A program made the translations under genes and the position numbers. Below, one piece after another: positions 18,778-27,732 of a stretch of 64,000 nt of DNA (positions are counted from its first letter, which is position 1; each line of letters starts with the position of its first letter). Origin of the DNA: Maritimibacter sp. (GTDB lineage: Bacteria > Pseudomonadota > Alphaproteobacteria > Rhodobacterales > Rhodobacteraceae); NCBI GenBank assembly GCA_011389895.1, contig JAABTN010000011.1:1-64000 (forward strand), given 5' to 3'. The notes below the pieces were generated by a model. It saw only the letters and a list, made by a program, of their open reading frames with translations. It was not told the origin of the DNA and ran no database searches.

Positions 18778-20400
18778 TTAACCGGAAAGAACGCGTCGCT
18801 CGATCTCTTCCGGCGCGGTTTCGCCCGCATCGGCGTGCGGCTGTGTCTGGGGGGCAGAGGCAAGGGTGGTGAGCAAGGAAAACTCGACCATGGTGACACC
18901 ATTGGGAAGCGGGACCACACGGGCCTGCATCGGGCGGCCATCGACAAGCGTGACTTGCGCGCTCCAGCCCTGACGTGCCCCGGCGTGGCCGACAAAGGCC
19001 CGGATATCGTCCCAGACCCCGGTCGGGGCACAGGCGTCGCGCCACCGTTTCAGGGCGTCGAAGATCGAAGTTTCGCCGATCGTCCCGGTCGGCTCATACC
19101 CCCAGAGGTCGGCATAGGCCCGGTTCGTCAGGGTCAGGATACCGGCGGTGGAAAAGATGGCGAGCCCGCCGGGCATGGCGTCAAGGGCGGCTTGTCCGGT
19201 TTCGATCTCGGCGCGAAAACGGCGCGCGTGCGACACCTCGGTCGAAATATCCTCGAAAAGGATGGCAACCGCCCCGTCGGGATGAGGCCGCCCGGTCACG
19301 CGGTAGGTCTGCCCGCCCGAAAGCGTCCAGTTTTCTTCATAGGTGCCGTTCTGGGCCTGCGTGACAAGATCGGCCACCCGTTTGCGCCAGGATTTATAGT
19401 CTTTCGGTTCCGGCATCATGTTCAGCGTCCGCAACCGGTCGAGAAAAGAGGACAGGGTTGGCTTGGCGCAGAGGAAATCGACCGGCAGGGTCGTGAGGTC
19501 GAGAAGTGCCGGGTTGAACATGGCAAGCTCACGCTCACGATTGAAGATCGCGAGGCCGATGGGCAGGGTGGCGAACGTCTTGGTCAGCGTGGTGACAAAT
19601 TCGCTCAGCGATGCCTGTGCCTTGACCAGTTCGTCGACAGGGATCGCGGTGCAATGGTAACCGGTGCCGAAGGGGCGCCGATCAATTTCGAACCAGTAGC
19701 GTTTGTCTTCGCCCTCGGGGGTCAGCGCCGCGCGGGTTCGGTCCCCGTCGGTGTCGTCGGCCCCCGTGGGGGGCGCAAGTTCGAACAGGCGGCGCGGCGG
19801 CCATGCGACGGTATCGCCCTCATCCGACCCGTCGAGCGCATCGAGCAGGTCAAGATAGGTCCTGTTACACCATGAAATGGCCCCGTCCCCTTCTTCCTGC
19901 CAGATCGGATAGGGGGTGTGTTCGGTGGCGGCACGCAGGGTTTCAAGCTCACGCATCATGGCCGCGAGGGCATGTTTGTCGGGGGCTTGGCCGGGATCGA
20001 CCACACCGGTCGAGCGCAGGGTGACCCGCGCCACGCCATCGTGCCATTCGGCTTGAAGCTGGCTTGTTCCATCCTTCGAGATACGCTCCATCTCGCCCAA
20101 TTCGGCAAGCTCGGCGATCCAGTCGTTCAGGTGCGGAAACCGGGGTTCGAGAAGATAGGCGAGCCGCGACCAATCCGACCCGCGTTTCGGGCCGGTCGCC
20201 AGAAGATCGCGTGCGGCAGGGGTAGCATCGCTCAGGCTTTCGTTGTCGAAGAGAAAGGCGATGCTGCCCCGTTCTGCCGCGGACAGCCGGCGCAGGGCGC
20301 TGACCCGCCGCCCGTCGAGATGGCCCATGACCATCAGCACCGCGAAGGCGATGAGAAAGGCGGTGAGGACAAGCGTGATGGCCAGAAGAGGTGTTATCAT
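18778..20400 (-). CDS. Membrane-anchored multi-PAS sensor protein without kinase domain
   Basis: A 540-residue protein with one N-terminal membrane helix (MITPLLAITLVLTAFLIAFAVLM) and at least three PAS-like modules (about residues 150-250, 275-395 and 405-505; LPIGLAIFNRERELAMFNPA and MPGGLAIFSTAGILTLTNRAYADLW are PAS cores). No H-box, HATPase, GGDEF or EAL follows; the protein stops about 30 residues after the last PAS. It resembles the sensor half of DivL/PAS histidine kinases. ATG at 20415 is an alternative start. Downstream of regB on the same strand with a ~106-bp gap. Confidence 0.7.
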   Translation of the reverse strand: MITPLLAITLVLTAFLIAFAVLMVMGHLDGRRVSALRRLSAAERGSIAFLFDNESLSDATPAARDLLATGPKRGSDWSRLAYLLEPRFPHLNDWIAELAELGEMERISKDGTSQLQAEWHDGVARVTLRSTGVVDPGQAPDKHALAAMMRELETLRAATEHTPYPIWQEEGDGAISWCNRTYLDLLDALDGSDEGDTVAWPPRRLFELAPPTGADDTDGDRTRAALTPEGEDKRYWFEIDRRPFGTGYHCTAIPVDELVKAQASLSEFVTTLTKTFATLPIGLAIFNRERELAMFNPALLDLTTLPVDFLCAKPTLSSFLDRLRTLNMMPEPKDYKSWRKRVADLVTQAQNGTYEENWTLSGGQTYRVTGRPHPDGAVAILFEDISTEVSHARRFRAEIETGQAALDAMPGGLAIFSTAGILTLTNRAYADLWGYEPTGTIGETSIFDALKRWRDACAPTGVWDDIRAFVGHAGARQGWSAQVTLVDGRPMQARVVPLPNGVTMVEFSLLTTLASAPQTQPHADAGETAPEEIERRVLSG

Positions 20401-20506
20401 GGGTGGGTCCAACATCCGGGTGTGGCCCCACCCTACGGGTCGCATGGTTAATGATTGCTTAATCGCAGGCGGATGCGCGGCGGGATACAGGGGGCCCATT
20501 GGCCGG

Positions 20507-21889
20507 TCAGTGGGCCGGGAACCGGGCGTTTTGCCCCAGTGTCGGCAAACGCTCGGGCGCGTCGATGCCGCCCTCGCCCCGTGGCCATGTGACCTCGACA
20601 ATTGCCCCCGATTTCTCGCCAGGGTTCGGTTTGCCGGTATAGGGATCGGTGCCATTGGCAAAGATCAGGGTCGCGCCGGTGCGTTCCAAAAGCGTCTTGG
20701 CAATGAACAGGCCCAACCCCATGCCTTCGTATTCCGGGCGGCGTTTGTCAGGGGTGAGACGGCGGCGGCGGATGAACGGGTCACCGATGCGCCCGATGAC
20801 ATGGGGCGGATACCCCGGCCCGTCATCGACAACCCTTGCCACGAGGGTATCGTCGGTCCAATCCAGCTGGACCCAAACCGTGCTTGTCGCGAAATCGACG
20901 GCATTCTGCACGAGATTGCGCAATCCGTGGATGACCTCGGGTTGGCGCAGGATCATCGGCATATCGTCTTCGTCCGCGTCGATCAGGATGGATTTTCCCC
21001 GGTCCCGATGGGGGTCCGCCGCCTCTTCCACCACGGCGCGAAACGGGGCCTGGTGCAGGTGCAGGTCGTCCTTCCCGGCGCGGCCCATATCACGCAGGAT
21101 GTCGCGGCATCGGTCGGCCTGACTACGGATCAATTCGGCATCCTCGCGCAGGTCGGTCCCGTCTTCGAGTTCCTTGGCCATTTCCCCCGAGACCAGCTTG
21201 ATCGTCGCGAGAGGTGTGCCAAGCTCATGTGCGGCGGCGGCGACGACACCGCCAAGATCGGTCAGCTTCTGTTCGCGTGCCAAGGCCATCTGGGCGGCAA
21301 GAAGCGCTTGGCTCATGCTTTGCGTCTCGGTCGAGATTTGCCGGGTGTAGGCGGCGATGAACCCGATGGCGACGACAATCGCGATCCAGAACCCGAAGGT
21401 GAAGACATCGGGCAAGAGAAGCTCGGCCCCATCGGGCCAGCGAAGCGGCAGATACCAATTCGCCGCGATGCTGATCAAAGCGATGGCGACCGAGCCGATC
21501 AGAAGCGTCGAGCGCAGCGAAAGCGCGGTTGCCGCCACCGTGACCGGCGCGGCGATGAGCATGGCGAAGGGGTTGTTCAAGCCGCCTGTCAGGATCACCA
21601 GCACGCCAAGCTGGGTGGTGTCGAACAACAGCATCCCGACCGCTTCACGCTCATCCAGCCTCTTGTTCTCGGGATAGACGAAGTGAAACACGATGTTGAC
21701 GATGATCGAAAGGCCGATCATCGCTGCACAGGCCCCGGGTTCAAAGGTCAGGTGAAACACCCGGTCGGCCACGCCGATGGCGCCGATCTGCCCGGCAATG
21801 GCGACCCAGCGCAGCGTGGTCAGGGTGCGGAGCCGAATCCAGCTTCGGGTGCGGTTTTCGTCGAACAGGGCCGCACCGGTATTGCGCAT
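20507..21889 (-). CDS. regB: Redox sensor histidine kinase RegB/PrrB
   Basis: Membrane histidine kinase (460 residues) that senses quinone/redox state and phosphorylates RegA. About six membrane helices lie in residues 25-180, with the conserved GGLNNPF heptapeptide (about 105) implicated in ubiquinone sensing. The H-box is AAHELGTPLATIKL (about 215), the redox-active Cys of the RegB family is present in SQADRCRDILRDMG, and the ATPase has N (LVQNAVDFA), DDGPGYP and GMGLGLFIAK motifs. The start MRNTGAALFDENRTRSW at 21889 matches relatives. Divergent from senC-regA. Confidence 0.94.
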   Translation of the reverse strand: MRNTGAALFDENRTRSWIRLRTLTTLRWVAIAGQIGAIGVADRVFHLTFEPGACAAMIGLSIIVNIVFHFVYPENKRLDEREAVGMLLFDTTQLGVLVILTGGLNNPFAMLIAAPVTVAATALSLRSTLLIGSVAIALISIAANWYLPLRWPDGAELLLPDVFTFGFWIAIVVAIGFIAAYTRQISTETQSMSQALLAAQMALAREQKLTDLGGVVAAAAHELGTPLATIKLVSGEMAKELEDGTDLREDAELIRSQADRCRDILRDMGRAGKDDLHLHQAPFRAVVEEAADPHRDRGKSILIDADEDDMPMILRQPEVIHGLRNLVQNAVDFATSTVWVQLDWTDDTLVARVVDDGPGYPPHVIGRIGDPFIRRRRLTPDKRRPEYEGMGLGLFIAKTLLERTGATLIFANGTDPYTGKPNPGEKSGAIVEVTWPRGEGGIDAPERLPTLGQNARFPAH

Positions 21890-21983
21890 GATCGCACCTT
21901 CGTGTCGGGATGGGACAAAGTATCCCCTTGTTAGACGCGGCAGCATGGACGATCAATGCGCCGCATTGTTCCGGGAGATCACC

Positions 21984-22607
21984 ATGACACGCAGTATCGC
22001 AATTCTGGCCGCCATTCTTATCGCCGCGCTCGTGGGCGGAACATGGTGGATGACACGCCCGGACGGCGACCAGTTCGCGCAATGTCGGGAAAGCACCGTG
22101 GCCTCGGGCAGCAGCGCGATTGGCGGGCCGTTCGAGTTGGTGCGCGAAGACGGGGTGACGGTGACGGACACCGAGGTGTTCACCAAGCCGACGCTTTTGT
22201 ATTTCGGCTATACCTTCTGCCCCGATGTCTGCCCGCTCGACAACACGCGCAATGCCGAGGCGCTCGATCTGATCCAGGCGGATGGATACGATGCGCAGAT
22301 GGCGTTCATCTCGGTCGATCCCGAGCGTGACACGGTGGAACAGGTGGCCGATTTCACCTCTTACATTCACGACGACATGATCGGGCTGACCGGCACGCCG
22401 GAACAGGTCAAGGCGGCTTCGCAGGCCTATCGCACCTATTACAAGAAACAGGAGGATGGTGATCCGGAGTATTACCTCGTCGATCACTCCACCTTCACCT
22501 ACCTCGTGTTGCCCGAGATCGGGTTTGTCGAGTTTTTCAAGCGTGATGACAGCCCGCAGGACATCCGCGACTCGGTCGAATGTTTTGCCGATGCGGCCGG
22601 GTCCTGA
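21984..22607 (+). CDS. senC: SCO1/SenC/PrrC copper chaperone-like protein
   Basis: Membrane-anchored thioredoxin-fold protein, 207 residues, that helps deliver copper to cytochrome c oxidase and influences RegB signalling. One N-terminal helix (about residues 4-23) is followed by the CPDVCP copper motif in YTFCPDVCPLDNTRN (about 80) and the distal His in VDHSTFTYLV (about 165). The ATG at 21984 has GGGAG upstream. It lies between divergent regB and regA, the standard rhodobacterial arrangement. Confidence 0.93.
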   Translation: MTRSIAILAAILIAALVGGTWWMTRPDGDQFAQCRESTVASGSSAIGGPFELVREDGVTVTDTEVFTKPTLLYFGYTFCPDVCPLDNTRNAEALDLIQADGYDAQMAFISVDPERDTVEQVADFTSYIHDDMIGLTGTPEQVKAASQAYRTYYKKQEDGDPEYYLVDHSTFTYLVLPEIGFVEFFKRDDSPQDIRDSVECFADAAGS

Positions 22608-22639
22608 CCGCTTAGACCCAGCGCGCAGCCCGCGACAAT

Positions 22640-22700
22640 TTTACATGCGCTTGACATGCATCAATTTGACCGCATGTGGCATGATGCATAAGCTTTTCGG
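22640..22700 (+). promoter_or_regulatory. Probable regA promoter/regulatory region with repeated ACATGC/GCAT words
   Basis: A TTGACA at 22651 and a TTGACC at 22666 stand in an AT-richer patch that contains the related words ACATGC (22643, 22654), GCATGTGG and GCATGATGCAT before regA. The -10 cannot be assigned with confidence. The sequence suggests a regulated promoter in addition to read-through from senC. Confidence 0.4.
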
Positions 22701-22726
22701 AATGCGAACAGGCGGGAGACGGCAGA

Positions 22727-23281
22727 ATGACCGACGCGACACATATTGATATTGGCGAAGATGCCTCCCTGCTTCTTCTGGATGATGACGAACCGTTCCT
22801 GAAACGGTTGGCCCGCGCGATGGAAAAGCGCGGTTTCGCGGTGGAAACCGCCGAATCCGTGGCAGCAGGCCGGGCCATTGCGACGGCACGCCCGCCCGCC
22901 TATGCCGTTGTCGATCTGCGTCTGGGCGATGGCAACGGGTTGGACGTGGTCGAGGTCATTCATGAACGCCGCCCGGATGCACGGGTCGTGGTTCTCACCG
23001 GCTACGGCGCGATTGCGACGGCGGTTGCGGCGGTCAAGATCGGGGCGAACGATTACCTGTCGAAGCCCGCCGATGCCGACGATATCGCGAAAGCGCTTCT
23101 GAACCGGGCCGATGACCTGCCCCCGCCTCCGGACAACCCGATGAGCGCGGACCGGGTCAGGTGGGAACATATCCAGCGGGTCTATGAGCAATGCGATCGC
23201 AATGTGTCCGAGACCGCGCGGCGGCTTAACATGCACCGGCGGACCCTTCAGCGGATCCTTGCGAAACGCTCTCCGAGATAG
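22727..23281 (+). CDS. regA: Response regulator RegA/PrrA/ActR
   Basis: Global redox transcription factor, 184 residues, the normal size. The receiver has the acidic pair in LLLDDDEPF (about 20), acceptor Asp in AVVDLRLGDGNGLDV (about 63), Thr/Lys in VLTGYG and YLSKPAD. The Fis-type HTH at the C-terminus (SETARRLNMHRRTLQRILAKRSPR) is nearly invariant in the family, as is the polyproline linker DLPPPPDNP. RBS GGGAG precedes the ATG. Expected to control respiration, nitrogen and carbon genes according to redox. Confidence 0.96.
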   Translation: MTDATHIDIGEDASLLLLDDDEPFLKRLARAMEKRGFAVETAESVAAGRAIATARPPAYAVVDLRLGDGNGLDVVEVIHERRPDARVVVLTGYGAIATAVAAVKIGANDYLSKPADADDIAKALLNRADDLPPPPDNPMSADRVRWEHIQRVYEQCDRNVSETARRLNMHRRTLQRILAKRSPR

Positions 23282-23293
23282 CCGGGCGCCGGC

Positions 23294-23650
23294 GTGAGTC
23301 GTTTGCCCCTGATCCCCGCCATTGCGTTGGTTCTATTGCTCGCGGCCTGCGGGTCGCCGGGCGGGGATGGTGTGTCGATGCCTGCGCGCGCGGGCGTGAT
23401 ATTCGTGCCCGATGACCGGGGCTTGGGTGTTGCAGGAAGCGCCAAGCGAATTGATTTCGGGCGTGCGCCCCGCGGCGTGGTGCCGGTGATGACGCGGGAG
23501 ATGGGCGCATTTCGCGCGCTGCCGCTGAACGGATGCCCCGCGGGGGTTGCGCGACACCTGGCCTGGGGCGATCTTATCCTGACCTTCACCGCTGAACGGT
23601 TTGTTGGCTGGCGCAAGGGAACCGCGCGCGCCGGGCGAACCTGTGCCTAG
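23294..23650 (+). CDS. Small lipoprotein downstream of regA
   Basis: A 118-residue protein starting at GTG 23294, 12 bp after the regA stop and so probably cotranscribed. The N-terminus is a lipoprotein signal with lipobox LLAAC (about residue 19). The mature part has two further cysteines (NGCPAG and the terminal RTCA) that could form a disulfide. I do not recognise a family. In Rhodobacter the equivalent position holds hvrA/spb, which this is not. It overlaps the convergent LysR gene by 4 bp. Confidence 0.7.
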   Translation: MSRLPLIPAIALVLLLAACGSPGGDGVSMPARAGVIFVPDDRGLGVAGSAKRIDFGRAPRGVVPVMTREMGAFRALPLNGCPAGVARHLAWGDLILTFTAERFVGWRKGTARAGRTCA

Positions 23651-24528
23651 CTTTCGGCTTTCGCGGTTTTTCGGAGCCATGACCGGAACACCCGCGCACC
23701 GGGCGACAGGACGCCGGGCCGGGTGACGAGGTGATATCCCAGACCTTCGGCATCGCCTTCGTGTAGCGATACGAGATGCCCGTTTTCGATATCCGCCCCG
23801 ACCAGCGCGCGCGATTGGATCGAAAGACCAAGCCCGGCGCGCACCGCCGAGAGCACGAGCGAATTTGACGGCATCTCCTGTGCGCCGACATCGGTGAAAT
23901 CGACCCCGATCCGCTGCCCCCAGACCCGTTGTTCGCGCGCGGCATCCGAGAAGATCCAGTTGCGTTTCGAAAGATCACCGAGACCCGAGAGACTTCGGGC
24001 GGTGGTATAGCCCGGCGCGGCGACCACGGCGAAATTCGACACCGCGATCGGCTCGACCTCAAGACCCGGCCAATCGCCTTGTCCGAACCGTATGGCAAGA
24101 TCTATGCCGTCGCGGCGCAAATCAGCGAGGCTGATCGAGGGGACGAGGCGCAATTCGATGTCCGGGTGCGCGATCCAGAAGGCCCCGATCCGGGGCATGA
24201 GCCATGTTTCCGCGAAGGTCGGGGTGAGCGTCACGGTGATCGGGCGAAGGGCGGAACGATCAAGGATCGTGGTGACGCCTTCGGTGATGCGCCCGAACCC
24301 CTCGGCCAGAGCCAAGGCAAGCTCTTCTCCGGTGTCGGTCAGCCGAAGGGCCTGACCATCACGGGTGGCCAGCTTTTCACCCAGATCAGTCTCTAACTTG
24401 CGCAAATGCTGCGCAATCGCGGCATGGGTCACGTTCAATTCGCGCGCGGCGGATGACAGCGTGCCGTTGCGGGCAAGCGCCTCGAACGCGCGCAGGGCGG
24501 AGAGAGAGGGGATGCGGGACCAGTCCAT
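23647..24528 (-). CDS. LysR-type regulator (GcvA-like)
   Basis: A 293-residue LysR regulator. The winged HTH occupies about residues 5-65 (SLSALRAFEALARNGTLSSAARELNVTHAAIAQHLRKLE), and the effector domain about 90-290. The AIAQHLRKLE pattern and SLSALRAFEA opening are of the GcvA/AmpR class. ATG at 24528 (MDWSRIPSL) is preferred over 24543. It is divergent from a 55-codon ORF; no clear target is adjacent. Confidence 0.88.
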   Translation of the reverse strand: MDWSRIPSLSALRAFEALARNGTLSSAARELNVTHAAIAQHLRKLETDLGEKLATRDGQALRLTDTGEELALALAEGFGRITEGVTTILDRSALRPITVTLTPTFAETWLMPRIGAFWIAHPDIELRLVPSISLADLRRDGIDLAIRFGQGDWPGLEVEPIAVSNFAVVAAPGYTTARSLSGLGDLSKRNWIFSDAAREQRVWGQRIGVDFTDVGAQEMPSNSLVLSAVRAGLGLSIQSRALVGADIENGHLVSLHEGDAEGLGYHLVTRPGVLSPGARVFRSWLRKTAKAES

Positions 24529-24631
24529 ATGGCATGTTAGCACAGCTTACAAAGCTGAAACATTAGAAACTTCTGATTTCGGGCCATCTGGGTCAGGTTG
24601 AGGGCAGGCAACATGAAAAAGGAGGCCCGCC

Positions 24632-24799
24632 ATGCTTGGCATCATGAACCACGTCATCCGCACTGCAACCCGCCGCCAAGAGGGCGGTCTCACACCCTTT
24701 GATCGCCCGACAGAGGGTCGCACCGATGAGCCCCGGCGCCGCCACGCCGAAGAATTGGCCCTGCACCGGCATTTGCGCCGGGGCTGGCCGCTTTTGTAA
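24632..24799 (+). CDS. Short basic protein (55 aa), hypothetical
   Basis: A short ORF encoding MLGIMNHVIRTATRRQEGGL at its N-terminus, ending GWPLL. It has an excellent ribosome-binding site (AAGGAGG 6 bases before the ATG at 24632) in a region that otherwise has no gene. The product is rich in Arg and His with no signal peptide or membrane segment. No family is recognised. Divergent from the LysR gene and convergent with the HD-domain gene, so it would have its own promoter between 24529 and 24620. Confidence 0.55.
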   Translation: MLGIMNHVIRTATRRQEGGLTPFDRPTEGRTDEPRRRHAEELALHRHLRRGWPLL

Positions 24800-24851
24800 G
24801 GGGTCGGCGCAGTCGCCCTCACCGCGCCCGGGTGGGGCGGGTGCGTCGGGA

Positions 24852-25436
24852 TCAAAGGCCTGCCAGCAGCGTTTCGAACCGGGCGACGAAATCGCGCCGC
24901 ACCTCGACGGGGGGGCGCGGCGCGATATGCAGGCCGGTGATCAGCCCTTCGTCGGGATGGCCAAAGAACCTGTCCGATTCCGTGATCGAAAACCCCGCGA
25001 TCTGCGTTGCCTCCAACCAGGCCGACACACGGTCCGCACGCTTGATCGCCCGTTTCACGGTATCGGGCACCTTGGCGGGAAGCCCGAAGCGGATGTGAAT
25101 GGCGGCCTGCAACCGATCGTCAAGCTCACCATACCCCGGCCCCACGGCGGCCTTGACCGGCGAAATCATGTCGCCGATCACGTATTCCGGCCCATCGTGC
25201 AAAAGTGCGGCCAGACGCCATTTCATCGGCGCGTTCGGTGTCATGCGACCAAACAGCTCTTCCACCAGAAGCGAATGCTCGGCCACGGAATAGGGAAAAT
25301 CGCCCATGGTTTGCCCGTTCCAGCGGGCGACAAAAGCAAGACCATGGGCAATATCTTCGACCTCGATGTCGACAGGCGTCGGGTCAAGCAGGTCAAGACG
25401 ACGCCCGGAGAGCATTCTTTGCCATGCCCGCGCCAT
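24852..25436 (-). CDS. HD-domain phosphohydrolase (YfbR-like)
   Basis: A 194-residue HD-superfamily metal-dependent phosphohydrolase. Metal ligands are seen in FPYSVAEHSLLVEELF (His about 53), LAALLHDGPEYVIGD (HD about 80) and a C-terminal RADRVSAWLEA Asp (about 139), the YfbR/5'-deoxynucleotidase layout. The start overlaps the upstream methyltransferase stop by ATGA, so they are translated together. Nucleotide substrate is inferred from the family only. Confidence 0.82.
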   Translation of the reverse strand: MARAWQRMLSGRRLDLLDPTPVDIEVEDIAHGLAFVARWNGQTMGDFPYSVAEHSLLVEELFGRMTPNAPMKWRLAALLHDGPEYVIGDMISPVKAAVGPGYGELDDRLQAAIHIRFGLPAKVPDTVKRAIKRADRVSAWLEATQIAGFSITESDRFFGHPDEGLITGLHIAPRPPVEVRRDFVARFETLLAGL

Positions 25437-26116
25437 CAGATACTGCGCCCTTCCGGCAGGTAGACGATATTGCCGTGCACCCGGCTCGCCCGGTCATAAT
25501 TCACACGGGGAAACTGGCGACGAAGCCAGCGGGGCCTGTCAAATTCTTCGAGCACGAGGATCGGCTTCCAACGGTTGATGATGTGATAGGCGCCCCAAAG
25601 TGCCTCGATCTCGTGTCCTTCGACGTCAAGTTGCAGGATCGAGACGGGGCGATCCAGCGGCACGGCGAAGTCGAGCATCACCGATTGCACCTCTTCCACC
25701 CCCGCGCCCGGACCTTCGACGAAATGTGAATGGCCCCCAAGCGGCGCGCCGGTTTCTTCGTGCGTGCGGAAATGGATCACCCCTGCCTGGTTCGACACGG
25801 CGGCATTGGTGAGCGTGACGTTGGTCAGATCGTTCAGCGCTATGGTTTCGGCGGCGTGATGCGCGCTGACCGGGTTCGGCTCAAACGCCCAGATGCGGGC
25901 ATCATCTGCCATGGCCGAGGAGAGACCGGGCAGGAAATCGCCAAAGAACGTGCCGGCATGAATGATGTCGCCCGCCCCCACCGTTTCGCGCATGAAAGCG
26001 ATGGTCTTGGGTTCATACACCTCGCCCGCCTTCACCCGTCTCACGGCGGGGCGCGCATCCAACCCATCCGGGACGGAATAGCGACCGTATATGTTTTCAA
26101 ACACGTGCCCTGACAT
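25436..26116 (-). CDS. FkbM-family methyltransferase
   Basis: SAM-dependent methyltransferase of the FkbM type, 226 residues. Motif I is seen as DIIHAGTFFGDFLPGLS (about 50), the acidic residue in WAFEPNPVSAHHAAE (about 78), and ILQLDVEGHEIEAL (about 170) is the family hallmark. The ATG at 26116 (MSGHVFENIYGRYSVPDG) is preferred to 26134. Substrate unknown; family members methylate hydroxyls on polyketides or sugars. Pairs with the HD gene in an operon. Confidence 0.85.
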   Translation of the reverse strand: MSGHVFENIYGRYSVPDGLDARPAVRRVKAGEVYEPKTIAFMRETVGAGDIIHAGTFFGDFLPGLSSAMADDARIWAFEPNPVSAHHAAETIALNDLTNVTLTNAAVSNQAGVIHFRTHEETGAPLGGHSHFVEGPGAGVEEVQSVMLDFAVPLDRPVSILQLDVEGHEIEALWGAYHIINRWKPILVLEEFDRPRWLRRQFPRVNYDRASRVHGNIVYLPEGRSI

Positions 26117-26221
26117 GGGGGCAAATGGCCCCAAGGCATCGCGCGTGTCAATCCGGCTGTCGTTGCGCCCCTGTGCGCGGGGTGCTAGCTAGCCGGAAAA
26201 CCCAGATTGACGGAGAGACCC

Positions 26222-27616
26222 GTGACCCAAGACTATATCGTGAAAGACATTTCGCTCGCCGACTACGGGCGCAAGGAATTGGACATTGCCGAGACGGAAA
26301 TGCCCGGCCTGATGGCGCTGCGCGAGGAATATGGCGACGAGAAACCGCTCAGGGGTGCGCGGATCGCCGGATCCCTGCACATGACGATCCAGACCGCAGT
26401 CTTGATCGAAACGCTGGTGGCGCTGGGCGCCGATGTGCGCTGGGCGTCCTGCAACATTTTCTCGACGCAGGATCATGCGGCAGCGGCCATTGCCGCAGGC
26501 GGAACGCCAGTGTTCGCCGTGAAGGGCGAGACATTGGAAGAATATTGGGATTACGCCGACCGCATCTTCATGTTCGATGAGGGCGGGTGCAACATGATCC
26601 TCGACGATGGCGGGGATGCAACGATGTATATCCTGCTGGGCGCACGGGTGGAGGCCGGGGAAACCGGGCTTATCGACATGCCCCAGTCCGAGGAGGAAGA
26701 ATACCTCTTTGCCCAGATCAAGAAGCGCATGGCGGAGAGCCCCGGTTGGTTCACCAAGCAGCGCGACATGATCAAGGGCGTGTCGGAAGAAACCACCACC
26801 GGCGTTCATCGTCTTTACGAGCTGATGAAAGAGGGTCTTCTACCGTTCCCGGCGATCAACGTGAACGACAGTGTGACCAAGTCGAAGTTCGACAACAAGT
26901 ATGGCTGCAAGGAATCGCTGGTCGACGGTATCCGCCGCGCCACCGACACGATGATGGCGGGCAAGGTTGCCGTGGTCTGTGGGTACGGCGACGTGGGCAA
27001 AGGCTCTGCCGCCTCGCTAAGCGGCGCGGGGGCCCGCGTGAAGATCACCGAGATCGACCCGATTTGCGCGCTTCAAGCTGCGATGGACGGGTTCGAGGTG
27101 GTGACGCTGGAAGATGTCATCGACAGCGCCGACATCTTCATCACCACCACCGGCAACAAGGACATTATCCGGATCGAGCATATGCGCGCGATGAAGGATA
27201 TGGCCATCGTCGGCAACATCGGCCATTTCGACAATGAAATTCAGGTTGCGGCGCTGAAGAACCACAAGTGGACCAATATCAAGGAACAGGTGGACATGAT
27301 CGAGATGCCTTCGGGCGCGCGGATCATCCTTCTGTCCGAGGGGCGTCTGTTGAACCTTGGCAACGCCACAGGTCATCCGTCCTTTGTGATGTCCGCCTCT
27401 TTCACCAACCAGGTTCTGGCCCAGATCGAGCTTTGGCAACGGGGCGAGGGGTATGACAACGAGGTCTACATCCTGCCCAAGCATCTCGATGAAAAGGTGG
27501 CGCGTCTGCATCTTGACCGGATCGGGGTGAAGCTGTCGAAGCTGACCCCGGAACAGGCGAGCTATATTGGCGTGACGCCGGAGGGGCCGTTCAAGCCCGA
27601 GCATTACCGGTATTGA
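26222..27616 (+). CDS. ahcY: Adenosylhomocysteinase
   Basis: NAD-dependent hydrolase converting S-adenosylhomocysteine to adenosine and homocysteine, needed to keep SAM methylation running. 464 residues. The N-terminal [21 protein letters not shown], the NAD-binding [15 protein letters not shown] (about 258), and C-terminal KPEHYRY are all conserved. GTG at 26222 is chosen because GGAG is 8 bases upstream; TTG at 26207 is in frame but lacks a site. The 26164-26184 leader can form a short GC-rich hairpin of unknown meaning. Confidence 0.96.
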   Translation: MTQDYIVKDISLADYGRKELDIAETEMPGLMALREEYGDEKPLRGARIAGSLHMTIQTAVLIETLVALGADVRWASCNIFSTQDHAAAAIAAGGTPVFAVKGETLEEYWDYADRIFMFDEGGCNMILDDGGDATMYILLGARVEAGETGLIDMPQSEEEEYLFAQIKKRMAESPGWFTKQRDMIKGVSEETTTGVHRLYELMKEGLLPFPAINVNDSVTKSKFDNKYGCKESLVDGIRRATDTMMAGKVAVVCGYGDVGKGSAASLSGAGARVKITEIDPICALQAAMDGFEVVTLEDVIDSADIFITTTGNKDIIRIEHMRAMKDMAIVGNIGHFDNEIQVAALKNHKWTNIKEQVDMIEMPSGARIILLSEGRLLNLGNATGHPSFVMSASFTNQVLAQIELWQRGEGYDNEVYILPKHLDEKVARLHLDRIGVKLSKLTPEQASYIGVTPEGPFKPEHYRY

Positions 27617-27656
27617 CCGGTGCCGGGCTACGGCTCGGGGAGACGACGAAAACGAT

Positions 27657-27684
27657 GAGGCGCGCCTGATCCGGTGCGCCTCTT
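27657..27684 (+). terminator. Probable terminator after ahcY
   Basis: GAGGCGC pairs with GCGCCTC around a 12-base loop, followed by a weak T-rich TTG. Position about 40 bp after the ahcY stop supports it. Confidence 0.5.
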
Positions 27685-27732
27685 GCATGTCCGGGGTCCA
27701 GATCGCAGGATCGCGCGCAAAAGGGGTTGGTC

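Noticed and set aside
18031-21934. Long plus-strand ORFs of 614 and 563 residues
   Set aside because: They are antisense to amgK-tsaE-PAS-regB; the composition (Gly, Arg, His, Pro rich) is that of a shadow frame in GC-rich DNA, and the minus-strand genes are recognisable.
26134-26221. SAM/SAH riboswitch upstream of ahcY
   Set aside because: Only a short hairpin is visible; no conserved riboswitch core could be matched by eye.
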